Positions 25,801 to 35,959 of a stretch of DNA of 64,000 nt are shown here, one piece after another. The stretch's first letter is position 1. Each line of letters opens with the position of its first letter. The notes under the pieces are model-generated. The model did not search any database, was not told the DNA's origin, and was given only the letters and a program-made list of their open reading frames with translations. The translations under genes and the position numbers were made by a program. This DNA comes from Clostridiaceae bacterium (GTDB taxonomy: Bacteria; Bacillota; Clostridia; Lachnospirales; Lachnospiraceae): NCBI GenBank assembly GCA_021200535.1, contig JAJQGL010000005.1:1-64000 (forward strand), given 5' to 3'.

Positions 25801-27237
25801 ATGAAGAACATATTATTTGTTGCATCAGAGTGCGTGCCATTTATCAAAACGGGGGGCTTGGCAGATGTTGTGGGTTCACTGCCGAAATATTTTAATAAAA
25901 CAGAATTTGATGTCCGTGTTATGATTCCGAAGTATGCGTGCATTCCGGAGGAATGGAAGCAGAAAATGAATTATCGGACACATTTTTATATTGATCTAGC
26001 ATGGAGAAAGCAATACGTTGGAATTTTAGAGATGGAATATGAGGGAGTCAAGTTCTATTTTGTGGATAATGAATTTTATTTTTCCGGCTTTCAGCCATAT
26101 GGAAATATTCATGAGGATATTGAAAAATTTGCGTTTTTTTGCAAGGCATCTCTTTCAGCACTTCCGAGTATCGAATTCCGGCCGGACATCATTCATTGCC
26201 ATGACTGGCAGACCGGCTTGATTCCGGTGTATCTGAAGGATATGTTCAGTGAAAATCCGTTTTACAACAATATCAAGACCATAATGACAATACATAATCT
26301 GAAATTCCAGGGAATCTGGGATCTCCAGAAGGTGAAAGATATCACCGGCCTGAAGAGTTATTTCTTTACGGCGGATAAGCTGGAGGCCTATGGCGACGCC
26401 AATTATCTCAAGGGCGGCATTGTATATTCTGATATGGTGACGACAGTCAGTGAATCTTACGCCGAGGAGATCAAAATGCCGTTTTACGGAGAACATCTCG
26501 ATGGGCTGATGCGTGCCAGAAGCAACAGTCTGGTAGGAATTGTGAATGGTCTGGATTACAACGAATACAATCCGGAAACCGACCCGATGATCTATAAAAA
26601 CTATAATGCAAAAACATTCCGGAAAGAAAAAGTGAAAAATAAGCGTGGACTGCAAAAGGAGCTTGGCCTTGCAGAGGACGACAAGAAGTTTATGATCGGC
26701 ATCTGTTCGCGCCTGACAGACCAAAAAGGGCTGGATTTGGTGGACTATGTGATTGAAGAGATTTGTGCAGAGGACACGCAGCTGGTTGTACTGGGAACCG
26801 GCGAAGAGCGCTACGAAAATCTGTTCCGTCATTTTGAATGGAAATATCACGACAGGGTTTCTGCCAATATTTTTTATTCCAATGAACGGTCCCATAAGCT
26901 GTATGCGGCATGTGACGCATTTTTAATGCCGTCGCTGTTTGAGCCTTGCGGCCTGAGCCAGCTGATGAGCCTTCGATACGGTACGGTGCCGATCGTGCGT
27001 GAGACAGGCGGTCTGCGTGATACGGTAGAGCCATACAACGAATATGAGAGCAAGGGAACTGGTTTTTCTTTCTGCAATTACAATGCACATGAGATGCTAA
27101 ATACCATTCGTTATGCGAAGGATGTATATTACAACCGCAAAAGAGAGTGGAATAAAATCATTGACCGCGGCATGGCAATGGATTTTTCATGGAACAGCTC
27201 TGCAAGTAAATATGCAGATTTGTACAACCGTTTATAG
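25801..27237 (+). CDS. glgA: Glycogen synthase (ADP-glucose, GT5)
   Basis: This 478-residue enzyme extends alpha-1,4-glucan from ADP-glucose. The N-terminal FVASECVPFIKTGGLADVVG contains the KTGGL substrate loop. HCHDWQTGLIP, TIHNLKFQG, GICSRLTDQKGLDLV, and the C-terminal MPSLFEPCGLSQLMSLRYGT with RETGGLRDTV are family blocks. GGAGG precedes the ATG. No other glg gene is adjacent. Confidence 0.96.
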   Translation: MKNILFVASECVPFIKTGGLADVVGSLPKYFNKTEFDVRVMIPKYACIPEEWKQKMNYRTHFYIDLAWRKQYVGILEMEYEGVKFYFVDNEFYFSGFQPYGNIHEDIEKFAFFCKASLSALPSIEFRPDIIHCHDWQTGLIPVYLKDMFSENPFYNNIKTIMTIHNLKFQGIWDLQKVKDITGLKSYFFTADKLEAYGDANYLKGGIVYSDMVTTVSESYAEEIKMPFYGEHLDGLMRARSNSLVGIVNGLDYNEYNPETDPMIYKNYNAKTFRKEKVKNKRGLQKELGLAEDDKKFMIGICSRLTDQKGLDLVDYVIEEICAEDTQLVVLGTGEERYENLFRHFEWKYHDRVSANIFYSNERSHKLYAACDAFLMPSLFEPCGLSQLMSLRYGTVPIVRETGGLRDTVEPYNEYESKGTGFSFCNYNAHEMLNTIRYAKDVYYNRKREWNKIIDRGMAMDFSWNSSASKYADLYNRL

Positions 27238-27257
27238 ATAACAGGAGATAAAAAGCT

Positions 27258-27995
27258 GTGCGTTTAGACAAATATTTGGCGCAGGCTGGCATGGGAACCC
27301 GTTCTGAGGTGAAGAAGCTTATTCGTCAGGGACGGGTTCTTTTCAATGAGACGCCTGCAGACAGACCGGAACGGAAGGTGACGGAAAATGACAGGGTTTT
27401 CGTGGATGGGAAGCAGGTTGTGTGGGAACAGTATGAATATTTTATGCTGAATAAGCCTGCCGGAGTTGTGTCTGCGACAAAGGATGCAAAGGACAGAACC
27501 GTGGTTGATTTAATCAAATGTCCGCATAGCAGAGAGCTTTTTCCGGTGGGAAGGCTTGACAAAGATACGGAGGGGTTATCTCTGCTGACAAATGATGGTG
27601 CGCTCGCCCACAGGCTGCTGTCCCCTGGAAAGCATGTTGAGAAAACATATTTTGTCCGTGTTACCGGAGTACTTACAGAACAGGATATATTATTTTTCCA
27701 AAACGGCATAGATATCGGGGATAGTACGCTTACAAAGCCGGCTGTGCTGTCACGGATAGAAAAAGGACAGAGAGCTGCTGCCACGGGAGAGACTGTCTGT
27801 ACAGAGCTTTTTATTACCATTACAGAAGGGCGCTATCATCAGATTAAGAGAATGTTTGCCGCTGTGGGGAAAAAGGTTTTGTACCTCAAAAGAGTTTCCA
27901 TTGGCGGCCTGCAGTTGGATCAGGGGTTGAAGCCTGGGGAATACCGAAGGCTGACGGAGCAGGAGAAAGCAGACCTTTGCAAAGGGAATTTCTGA
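27258..27995 (+). CDS. RsuA/RluB family rRNA pseudouridine synthase
   Basis: This 245-residue enzyme has an S4 domain (RLDKYLAQAGMGTRSEVKKL) followed by a pseudouridine synthase domain containing the catalytic Asp in FPVGRLDKDTEGL. EGRYHQIKRMFAAVGKKV is the C-terminal family block. The length favours the RsuA type (16S position 516), but RluB-type 23S activity cannot be excluded. GTG at 27258 follows AGGAG. It lies 20 nt after glgA and may be cotranscribed. Confidence 0.9.
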   Translation: MRLDKYLAQAGMGTRSEVKKLIRQGRVLFNETPADRPERKVTENDRVFVDGKQVVWEQYEYFMLNKPAGVVSATKDAKDRTVVDLIKCPHSRELFPVGRLDKDTEGLSLLTNDGALAHRLLSPGKHVEKTYFVRVTGVLTEQDILFFQNGIDIGDSTLTKPAVLSRIEKGQRAAATGETVCTELFITITEGRYHQIKRMFAAVGKKVLYLKRVSIGGLQLDQGLKPGEYRRLTEQEKADLCKGNF

Positions 27996-28103
27996 AAATT
28001 TTGATAAGAAAATGATAGTTACTATTCACAATCCTCTACCGACATGCTGGGAATAGTAACAAATGATGAGAAAATATAGATGAGAAAATTTTCGGAAAAA
28101 TAC

Positions 28104-28132
28104 TTGACCTTTGGGATGAATTATTATAGAAT
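28104..28132 (+). promoter_or_regulatory. Promoter of tRNA-Thr
   Basis: TTGACC (28104-28109), a 17-nt spacer and TAGAAT (28127-28132) lie 10 nt upstream of the tRNA. Confidence 0.65.
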
Positions 28133-28142
28133 AAATACCAGT

Positions 28143-28215
28143 GCTGAAATAGCTCAGTTGGTAGAGCACTTCACTCGTAATGAAGGGGTCGTCGGTTCAA
28201 GTCCGATTTTCAGCT
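28143..28215 (+). tRNA. tRNA-Thr (anticodon CGT)
   Basis: A 73-nt cloverleaf has a perfect 7-bp acceptor stem GCTGAAA/TTTCAGC, discriminator T, a D arm with AGCTCAGTTGGTAGAG, anticodon stem CTTCA/TGAAG around CTCGTAA (anticodon CGT), and a T arm with GGTTCAAGTCC. CCA is not encoded. Confidence 0.96.
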
Positions 28216-28311
28216 TACTGCAGGAAACCGCATCTGGTGTATGGATACGCCGGGTACGGTTTTTTCAATATAGCGGGCTTTTATAAGAATTTTAAAGAAA
28301 GGGAAAAGATT

Positions 28312-29037
28312 ATGGCGGGGACAATGGTTCATCTGACCGTGGCAGAAATACTCTGGCAGGTCATGCAAGAGAGGAATATGGCATATGTGTCGTTTGACAG
28401 CAGACCGCAGGAGGATTTTTTTGTCGTTGGAAATATCTGTCCGGATGGTATCATGGCACGGGAGAACTATCAGCGGGAGATGAAGCTGCATACACATTTT
28501 CGGGACGGCATTCCGGACGGAAGTTTTGATGCACCGGGCAAAGTTCAGCTGTTTGAAGAGCGGATGCAGCAGTTTTGGGGGCAGCATCTTGCAGAGGAAC
28601 AGCAGACACCGGGTTTGTATCTGGGCTATGTTACCCATATGATGACAGATGAGTATTTTATTTTGGAAGAGCGGCCGAAATTTTTTAGGAATATAGCGCG
28701 CATAGGGCTGACGCAGCGCGACCGGGAAACCTTTGTGCGCTTTAACCGGGAGACGGATCTGGTGGATTTTAAACTGCTCCGGCAATACCCGGTTTTGCAA
28801 AATGCAAGGCAGTCATTGGAGCGGGTGCCGGAATATGAGATTCGGGGAATGATTACCGCATCGGAGCTGACAAAAAGCCGGAAATGGATTATCCAGCATT
28901 TTTTTGAAGAGGAGCATGACAATGAGGAGGCTGAATTTCTGGCGTATGACAGTATGGTATCGTTTATCAGGGATGTCGCTGCACGGATTACAGACCGTCT
29001 TTTGACAGAAGGCTATCTGCAGGCAAGAAAATCCTAG
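28312..29037 (+). CDS. Zinc-dependent phospholipase C-like protein of unknown role
   Basis: This 241-residue protein has the His/Asp pattern of the zinc-dependent phospholipase C-like family often annotated in Firmicutes: MVHLTVAEIL (His7), GNICPDG (Asp45), KLHTHF (His60, His62) and GYVTHMMTDEYF. No signal peptide is visible, so a secreted phospholipase is unlikely and the true substrate is unknown. ATG at 28312 follows AAAGGGAAAAG. A start 12 nt later is possible. The gene ends at a strong terminator shared with gdhA. Confidence 0.6.
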   Translation: MAGTMVHLTVAEILWQVMQERNMAYVSFDSRPQEDFFVVGNICPDGIMARENYQREMKLHTHFRDGIPDGSFDAPGKVQLFEERMQQFWGQHLAEEQQTPGLYLGYVTHMMTDEYFILEERPKFFRNIARIGLTQRDRETFVRFNRETDLVDFKLLRQYPVLQNARQSLERVPEYEIRGMITASELTKSRKWIIQHFFEEEHDNEEAEFLAYDSMVSFIRDVAARITDRLLTEGYLQARKS

Positions 29038-29060
29038 TACAAAATTAAGTTTTGGAAAAG

Positions 29061-29091
29061 AAAAAAGGGTTGTCCGAAACAACCCTTTTTT
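29061..29091. terminator. Bidirectional intrinsic terminator
   Basis: GGGTTGT pairs with ACAACCC around a 5-nt loop. The stem is extended by A6 on the left and T6 on the right, so it works for both the plus-strand gene ending at 29037 and gdhA on the minus strand. Confidence 0.92.
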
Positions 29092-29125
29092 GGATGATTG
29101 GTACAGGCATCCTGCCGTACGCTTT

Positions 29126-30625
<1,500 letters not shown>

Positions 30626-30783
30626 CTACGAAAACAAAGTAAAAAGACCAAATAACAGTCAGAAAAAATGAAAAACAGTAAAATATTTTTGTTTTTTTAA
30701 TGAATGGAAAACATATTATATGGTATTTTAAATTATAAACCATTTCTTCATAATTTGGACACAAAATAGACACAAACGCTTTT

Positions 30784-30885
30784 TATAATAGGTTTCAGAA
30801 AGTGAAAACTTTCTACTCCCACCCTATTATACGCTGGATAACGCAAGTTATCCGACAAAAAGAGCCTTCCCGGGCTCTTTTTGTT
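30784..30885 (+). ncRNA. Candidate structured small RNA with terminator
   Basis: Three structures lie in a row with no reading frame. (1) TATAATAGG (30784-30792) pairs with CCTATTATA (30823-30831) and encloses GAAAGT-GAAA-ACTTTC (30798-30813). (2) GGATAAC-GCAA-GTTATCC lies at 30836-30853. (3) A terminator stem AAAAAGAGCC/GGCTCTTTTT lies at 30857-30882, followed by GTTTTG. The two GNRA tetraloops (GAAA, GCAA) appear only when read on the plus strand. I recognise no known RNA family. The outer TATAAT could instead be a -10 box, which would shorten the RNA. Confidence 0.45.
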
Positions 30886-31116
30886 TTGTCTGTGCGCTTT
30901 AATAGCGCACGTTGCTGCGTCTTGCGGCACATCTTGCGTTTTACAGAGCACGTTGCGTCTACAGTGTACGCTGCACTGGGAAAATGCACAAAAACTTTCT
31001 TTTATTTTCCGGGATGCAGGTAAAAATGCATATCCATTTCTTGGCTTTTTCCTATAAATTTTTCAAAAGCATGGTAATATTTACCAATAAAATTTAAAAT
31101 TTATTTTATAGAGCTG

Positions 31117-31201
31117 TTGTCCGCGGTTTCGTATATGATGTAAAATTGAAACGGAACGACGAAAATCTCATTTTATTGAGCAGGCGTTTGTAAAACGCCT
31201 G
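31117..31201 (+). promoter_or_regulatory. Glucanase promoter and leader hairpin
   Basis: TTGTCC (31117-31122), an 18-nt spacer and TAAAAT (31141-31146) form a plausible sigma-A promoter. In the leader, CAGGCGTTT (31181-31189) pairs perfectly with AAACGCCTG (31193-31201) around GTA and is followed by ATTTTGATTT. This looks like an attenuator-type hairpin placed 35 nt before the start codon. Confidence 0.5.
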
Positions 31202-31236
31202 ATTTTGATTTACTGAGAGAAGAAAGGAGAAGATGT

Positions 31237-34200
31237 ATGTTACGAAAAAGGAAATTTAAGCGGTTATGGGGCTGCTTAATGGTATTGGCATTAGTGCTTT
31301 CCTCCATTGCCTGGCCGGAGGTGCAAAGAGCAAGGGCGGCAGGGACCGGAACAGAACCGGAGGGAAGCTGGACGGAAAGTACGATTTCCACGACATCATA
31401 TGTTTCAACGGATATGTTTGAGGAGGGAAACAAAGGATATTTGTTTCAAATGATGAAGAGCGATCTGACAGGCTCCTACTTAAAGATTACCTATACAGTA
31501 GATGATGCCTCTTTGTTTGAAAGTGACACGGAAGTATTTAATTTTCAGCCGTATGATACGACGGTCTATAGTGGATGGAATAACAATATCGTCACCTTTG
31601 GGGACTGCTCTGAAGCGAATGGCGTTTATACGTCATATTATTCCATTGACAGCATAGTTAGTTCCTATACGGGAACTTATACAGTCGATGCAGTTAATAT
31701 CAGCATGATGACAAGTGAACTGACTTATACGCTGACCGGCGTGTATATGCTGACAGAGGTGGATGAAGAAGCCGAGGCTGATGCAGCGGCGGAAGAAGAT
31801 GTCCTTATATATGAAGAAGATGGCACCACGATTAGCCATGAGACAATTCAGGAATTTTCACTGGAAGATTTGCAGGCGGTTAATTCCGATATTACATTAA
31901 CGAATTGCAGCAAGAAGACGGTGCAGGTTTATATTCATGTAACGGCAAGTTCGCCATATTCTTATCTGAAGCTGCGCGTCGGAAATTTGACAGATTCTAA
32001 TTTTTCCAATGTAGAATTGATTGGAAATAAAAGTACAAAGTATTCAAGCAGCAATTCGCCGCACTATCTCCATTTGGGCTACCGCACCAGCGGGGGATAT
32101 GGTTCCGGCATGGGTGTGAATGAAACGGGTAATTACGTATTTGCATCAAAATCCCTATCTAAAAATGATGGGACGGATGCGGGAACGGGTGTGCGCCTGA
32201 CTCGCAGGACAAGTGATGTAGAAGCATATATTATTGGGATTGTTATAGGGGATTATTCCGTATCTGTCTCAGCACCGGATGAGAATGGGGATGTTACTCT
32301 TACGGATGGTTTTGATGCGGATGCAGCAAATGTGGAATCATGGGAACTGGATGATTCGGATTATACAGACGAAGAGCTTGCAGAAATGAATGCAGAAGCT
32401 TTGGCTGCTGCATACAGCGGGTTAGAATCAGCGATTGAAGGCTGTGAGGCTCTGGATGAGGATTACTACGAAGCGGCTTCCTGGACAGAGCTGCAGGAGG
32501 CTATTGTAACTGCCAAAGCGGTATTGGAGACGGTTAAGGCATATACATCGGTTACGGATGATATGGAGCAGACCTGCCGGGATGCAAGAGATGCGCTGGA
32601 GAATGTCAGGACAGCAATGATTCCGAAAGCATCGACGGATACAGGAAATCCGAAATCATTCCGCCTTTTGAGTAAATCAGAGGTGATAGATGAAATGGGC
32701 GCCGGAATCAATCTGGGTAATACAATGGATGGACATACCGGCCTGACGCCTTCCGAAACATCCTGGCAGGCATATAAGACAACGAAAGACTATATCAAGG
32801 CATTGCATGATGCAGGATACAATACAGTTCGTGTGCCGGTTACATGGGGAACCATGATCAATGATGATTACTCCATTAATACAGCCTGGATGGCGCGTGT
32901 TCAGGAGATTGTAGATTACTGTGTCGATCAGGATATGTATTGTATTATTAACATTCACCATGACGGTGCGGCAAACCATGATGCGCGTGGAGACAACACG
33001 CCGATGTGCTGGCTGGATACGGCAGCAGACGATATCGAGGCAGTATATGCGAAATTTGAGGGTGTTTGGAAGAGCATTGCCGAAAATTTCAAAGACTATG
33101 ATGAACATTTGATTTTTGAGTCGATGAATGAAGTGACAGATGACCACAACAGCGGTCTGGAAAATGAAGATACGCAGATACTGAACAATTTAAATCAGCT
33201 GTTTGTTAATACGGTTCGTGCGACCGGTTCAAATAATACAAAACGCTGGCTTGCCATTACGGGACGTTTTGCAACGTTTAGCACCGGTACAACGCTTCCG
33301 ACAGACAGTTTGGTGGATTCTGAGGCGGAGACAACCCGCATGATGTTTTCCGTACATATCTATAAAAATAACAGCGCTACCAGCTGGTCATATGACAACT
33401 TAAAAACATGGCAGTCTTCGCTGAGCAGTACAGTAAAAAATGTACAAAACAACTTAAGCAGTGATATGCCGATTTACGTCGGGGAATACGGAGTAAGGAC
33501 ACAGGAGCAGAGCGGTTCTTCGACAGGATATAACAATGCGGAGAGAGCGCTGAACTATGAATTTTGTGCGGCAACAGCAGATTTTTACGGGTGCGTTCCG
33601 ATTGTCTGGGATCAGGGTTCTTCGGATTATACGGACATTCAGACGCAGACAGGATTGTTCACCGATTGGGATCGTCCAAATTTAAGCCCGGTATATGATG
33701 ATGTGGTAGAAGGAACGATCAGGGGATCTTATCTGGATTACTCCAGTGAGCTGAGTACACGGCTTAGTGACATTTATACAAGCTATGGCCACGAGGATAC
33801 GAGTAACACCGATGTATCTACCGATCCGGAGATCACAGAAATTACAGCGCTTAGCATAAGCGGGGATTCCTACAGCGATAATACGCTGAAGCTGACGGCA
33901 GGGGAGAGGGTAACACTTTCCGCGGAAGCATCGCCGTCTGATACGAATGATGTGGTGCTCTGGAGCACGGATGATGACAGCATTGTTACGGTATCAAAGG
34001 GTCTGGTTCACGCAAAGAAAGCGGGCGTTGCAACGATTTATGCTTATTCACAGAGCAAATCCGTTACGGAAACCATTCAGGTGGTTGTCAGCCCGGATGA
34101 AAACGCGCAGACAGCAGACAGTATTGAAGTCGGTCAGGCATACTACACGGTAGAGCGCGGAGAGACAACAGATATCAAATCAGTAACCCTGTCTCCGGCA

Positions 34201-35799
34201 GACAGTACGGATGAGATTACCTATACATCTTCTGACAGCAGCATTGCTGCCGTAAGCAGCTCTGGAATCATTACCGGAGTAAATGCCGGCGAAACCTATA
34301 TTATCATTTCAGCATCCGGCGGCGCCAGCACCATTGTAAAGGTAAAGGTGACGGATTCCAAAGCAAGCACGTTGTCAGTGGCGCTGCATGCATACTGGAA
34401 CGACGGTGATGAAGAGGGAGACGTGATTGATATAACAGAGGACGGACAGTATACTGTATCCTTTGATGTGGAAAAGGATCTGGTGTCAACGTCCCATACA
34501 GATTTAAATAATGTAGTTTCTATTTACATTAAAGATGAAAATGCGGAAAATCCGTCTGTGGAAACGGCACAGATCCGCTATGACAAGGTTGTTGTAAATG
34601 ATACGGAGGAGCTGACGATTACAAGCACAGACTTTAAGAGTGCGATTAAGGATAATGGACAGTTTGATACGAACGACCCGATTAATGCATGGGATGGTTC
34701 CGCTGTTTCAGAAGTGTCTGCATCCAATCATGAAATAACCTTTACCAGCGTAAGCAATCCGACGAAAATCGAGGTAACGTTTACGATTCAGGATTTGACT
34801 TTTGCTAAGACAAGTGAAAAAGAAAATGAAGCGACGGAAATGACTACCTCAGATTCCAGTATCATAAAGCTGTCAGAGGTTGCAGATACGGCCAGCCTTC
34901 ACCTGACGCTGACGCCGGCTGACACAGATTCCGGTGTAACGGTATATTCAACCAACACGTCTGTTGTGTCTGCGGATAAGCAGTATTATACAGTAGATGA
35001 GGACGGCAATATAACGATTACACTGACGGCAGTCAGTGAGGGGACGGCAACCGTTACTGCAATCACAGAAAATGATCTGAGGGTATTCTGGGCAGTGGGA
35101 GTTGGCGATGTAGAAGTGTCAGAACCGACTGACCCGACACCGGCCGGCCTGAATGGAAACAGTGAAGATGATAGTTCCTCGACGGAAGCTCCGGAAGATA
35201 CAGCAACTCCTCCTGCAAGCGAGGTTCCGGGAGGTACAACAGAACCTTCTGCAAGCCCAGGCGCAGATACAGGAAGCACGGCAGCACCTTCTGCAACGGC
35301 AGCTCCGGGCAGCGATGCGGCGGATGGAGATGATACAAGCGGAACCGGTCAGACGCTTCCAAAGAAGGGAACGACGGTGAAGGTGTCAAATGCGAATTAT
35401 CTTGTGACGAAGTCTTCTGCAACGAGCGGAACTGTTACCTATGTAGCATCGACGAAAAAGAAGGCGACGAGTATCAGTGTTCCAAAGACAGTTAAGATTA
35501 ACGGATATACCTTCAAGGTAACGGCTATTCAGAAAAACGCCTTTAAGGGAAATAAGTATCTTAAGAAGCTCACAGTGGGAAGCAACATCAAAAAGATCGG
35601 TGCAAATGCATTCTACAATGCAAAGAAGCTAAAAACGATCAAGATCAATTCGAAAGTGCTTACCAGCGTCGGCTCAAAGGCGTTTAAAGGAACTTATAAG
35701 AAAGCGTCGGTAACCGTGCCGAAAGCGAAATATGCAAAATACAAAAAGCTTTTGAAGAAAGCCGGACTGAGCAGTAAGGCCAAATATAAAAAGAAATAA
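31237..35799 (+). CDS. Secreted multidomain GH5 family glucanase (cellulase-like) with Ig-like and LRR modules
   Basis: This is a 1520-residue extracellular enzyme. Domains in order: signal peptide (1-35, ending AARAAG-like), two beta-rich carbohydrate-binding-like regions (about 45-175 and 215-350), a helical FIVAR-like segment (about 375-465), and a GH5 catalytic domain (about 485-815) with INLGNTMDGH, HHDGAANHD, acid/base Glu632 in ESMNEVTD and nucleophile Glu750 in YVGEYGV. Two or three BIG2-like domains follow (about 867-1290, with another beta-sandwich between), then a Thr/Pro/Ala/Ser linker (about 1300-1385) and a C-terminal LRR_5/BspA-type segment (KNAFKGNKYLKKL, ANAFYNAKKLKTI) that is very Lys-rich. 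GH5 is certain. The precise beta-glucan substrate is not. Confidence 0.9.
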   Translation: MLRKRKFKRLWGCLMVLALVLSSIAWPEVQRARAAGTGTEPEGSWTESTISTTSYVSTDMFEEGNKGYLFQMMKSDLTGSYLKITYTVDDASLFESDTEVFNFQPYDTTVYSGWNNNIVTFGDCSEANGVYTSYYSIDSIVSSYTGTYTVDAVNISMMTSELTYTLTGVYMLTEVDEEAEADAAAEEDVLIYEEDGTTISHETIQEFSLEDLQAVNSDITLTNCSKKTVQVYIHVTASSPYSYLKLRVGNLTDSNFSNVELIGNKSTKYSSSNSPHYLHLGYRTSGGYGSGMGVNETGNYVFASKSLSKNDGTDAGTGVRLTRRTSDVEAYIIGIVIGDYSVSVSAPDENGDVTLTDGFDADAANVESWELDDSDYTDEELAEMNAEALAAAYSGLESAIEGCEALDEDYYEAASWTELQEAIVTAKAVLETVKAYTSVTDDMEQTCRDARDALENVRTAMIPKASTDTGNPKSFRLLSKSEVIDEMGAGINLGNTMDGHTGLTPSETSWQAYKTTKDYIKALHDAGYNTVRVPVTWGTMINDDYSINTAWMARVQEIVDYCVDQDMYCIINIHHDGAANHDARGDNTPMCWLDTAADDIEAVYAKFEGVWKSIAENFKDYDEHLIFESMNEVTDDHNSGLENEDTQILNNLNQLFVNTVRATGSNNTKRWLAITGRFATFSTGTTLPTDSLVDSEAETTRMMFSVHIYKNNSATSWSYDNLKTWQSSLSSTVKNVQNNLSSDMPIYVGEYGVRTQEQSGSSTGYNNAERALNYEFCAATADFYGCVPIVWDQGSSDYTDIQTQTGLFTDWDRPNLSPVYDDVVEGTIRGSYLDYSSELSTRLSDIYTSYGHEDTSNTDVSTDPEITEITALSISGDSYSDNTLKLTAGERVTLSAEASPSDTNDVVLWSTDDDSIVTVSKGLVHAKKAGVATIYAYSQSKSVTETIQVVVSPDENAQTADSIEVGQAYYTVERGETTDIKSVTLSPADSTDEITYTSSDSSIAAVSSSGIITGVNAGETYIIISASGGASTIVKVKVTDSKASTLSVALHAYWNDGDEEGDVIDITEDGQYTVSFDVEKDLVSTSHTDLNNVVSIYIKDENAENPSVETAQIRYDKVVVNDTEELTITSTDFKSAIKDNGQFDTNDPINAWDGSAVSEVSASNHEITFTSVSNPTKIEVTFTIQDLTFAKTSEKENEATEMTTSDSSIIKLSEVADTASLHLTLTPADTDSGVTVYSTNTSVVSADKQYYTVDEDGNITITLTAVSEGTATVTAITENDLRVFWAVGVGDVEVSEPTDPTPAGLNGNSEDDSSSTEAPEDTATPPASEVPGGTTEPSASPGADTGSTAAPSATAAPGSDAADGDDTSGTGQTLPKKGTTVKVSNANYLVTKSSATSGTVTYVASTKKKATSISVPKTVKINGYTFKVTAIQKNAFKGNKYLKKLTVGSNIKKIGANAFYNAKKLKTIKINSKVLTSVGSKAFKGTYKKASVTVPKAKYAKYKKLLKKAGLSSKAKYKKK

Positions 35800-35861
35800 G
35801 GCAGGAAATCTGCCGGAAAAGCAAATATTGCTAGAAAAATGAATGAATATGTGGTTTAATA

Positions 35862-35892
35862 AAGAGGGAAACAAGAAATTTGTTTCCCTCTT
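35862..35892 (+). terminator. Intrinsic terminator after the glucanase gene
   Basis: A perfect 12-bp stem (AAGAGGGAAACA with TGTTTCCCTCTT) has a 7-nt loop and is followed by a T-rich tail (TTGGTTTG). Confidence 0.8.
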
Positions 35893-35959
35893 GGTTTGTG
35901 TTCGCGGTGCAGCCGCAAATCAAATGACTGGAAAAAAGCGCCGCAGAAACGAGGAAATG

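Noticed and set aside
28180-28311. Upstream extension of the phospholipase-C-like gene into tRNA-Thr
   Set aside because: It would start inside the tRNA. ATG 28312 has a ribosome-binding site and fits the family.
30784-30860. Purine-riboswitch-like bases (TATAAT...GGGAGT...) on the minus strand
   Set aside because: The conserved three-way junction sequence, the paired loops and the TCTACC block are missing. The GNRA loops fit the plus strand instead.
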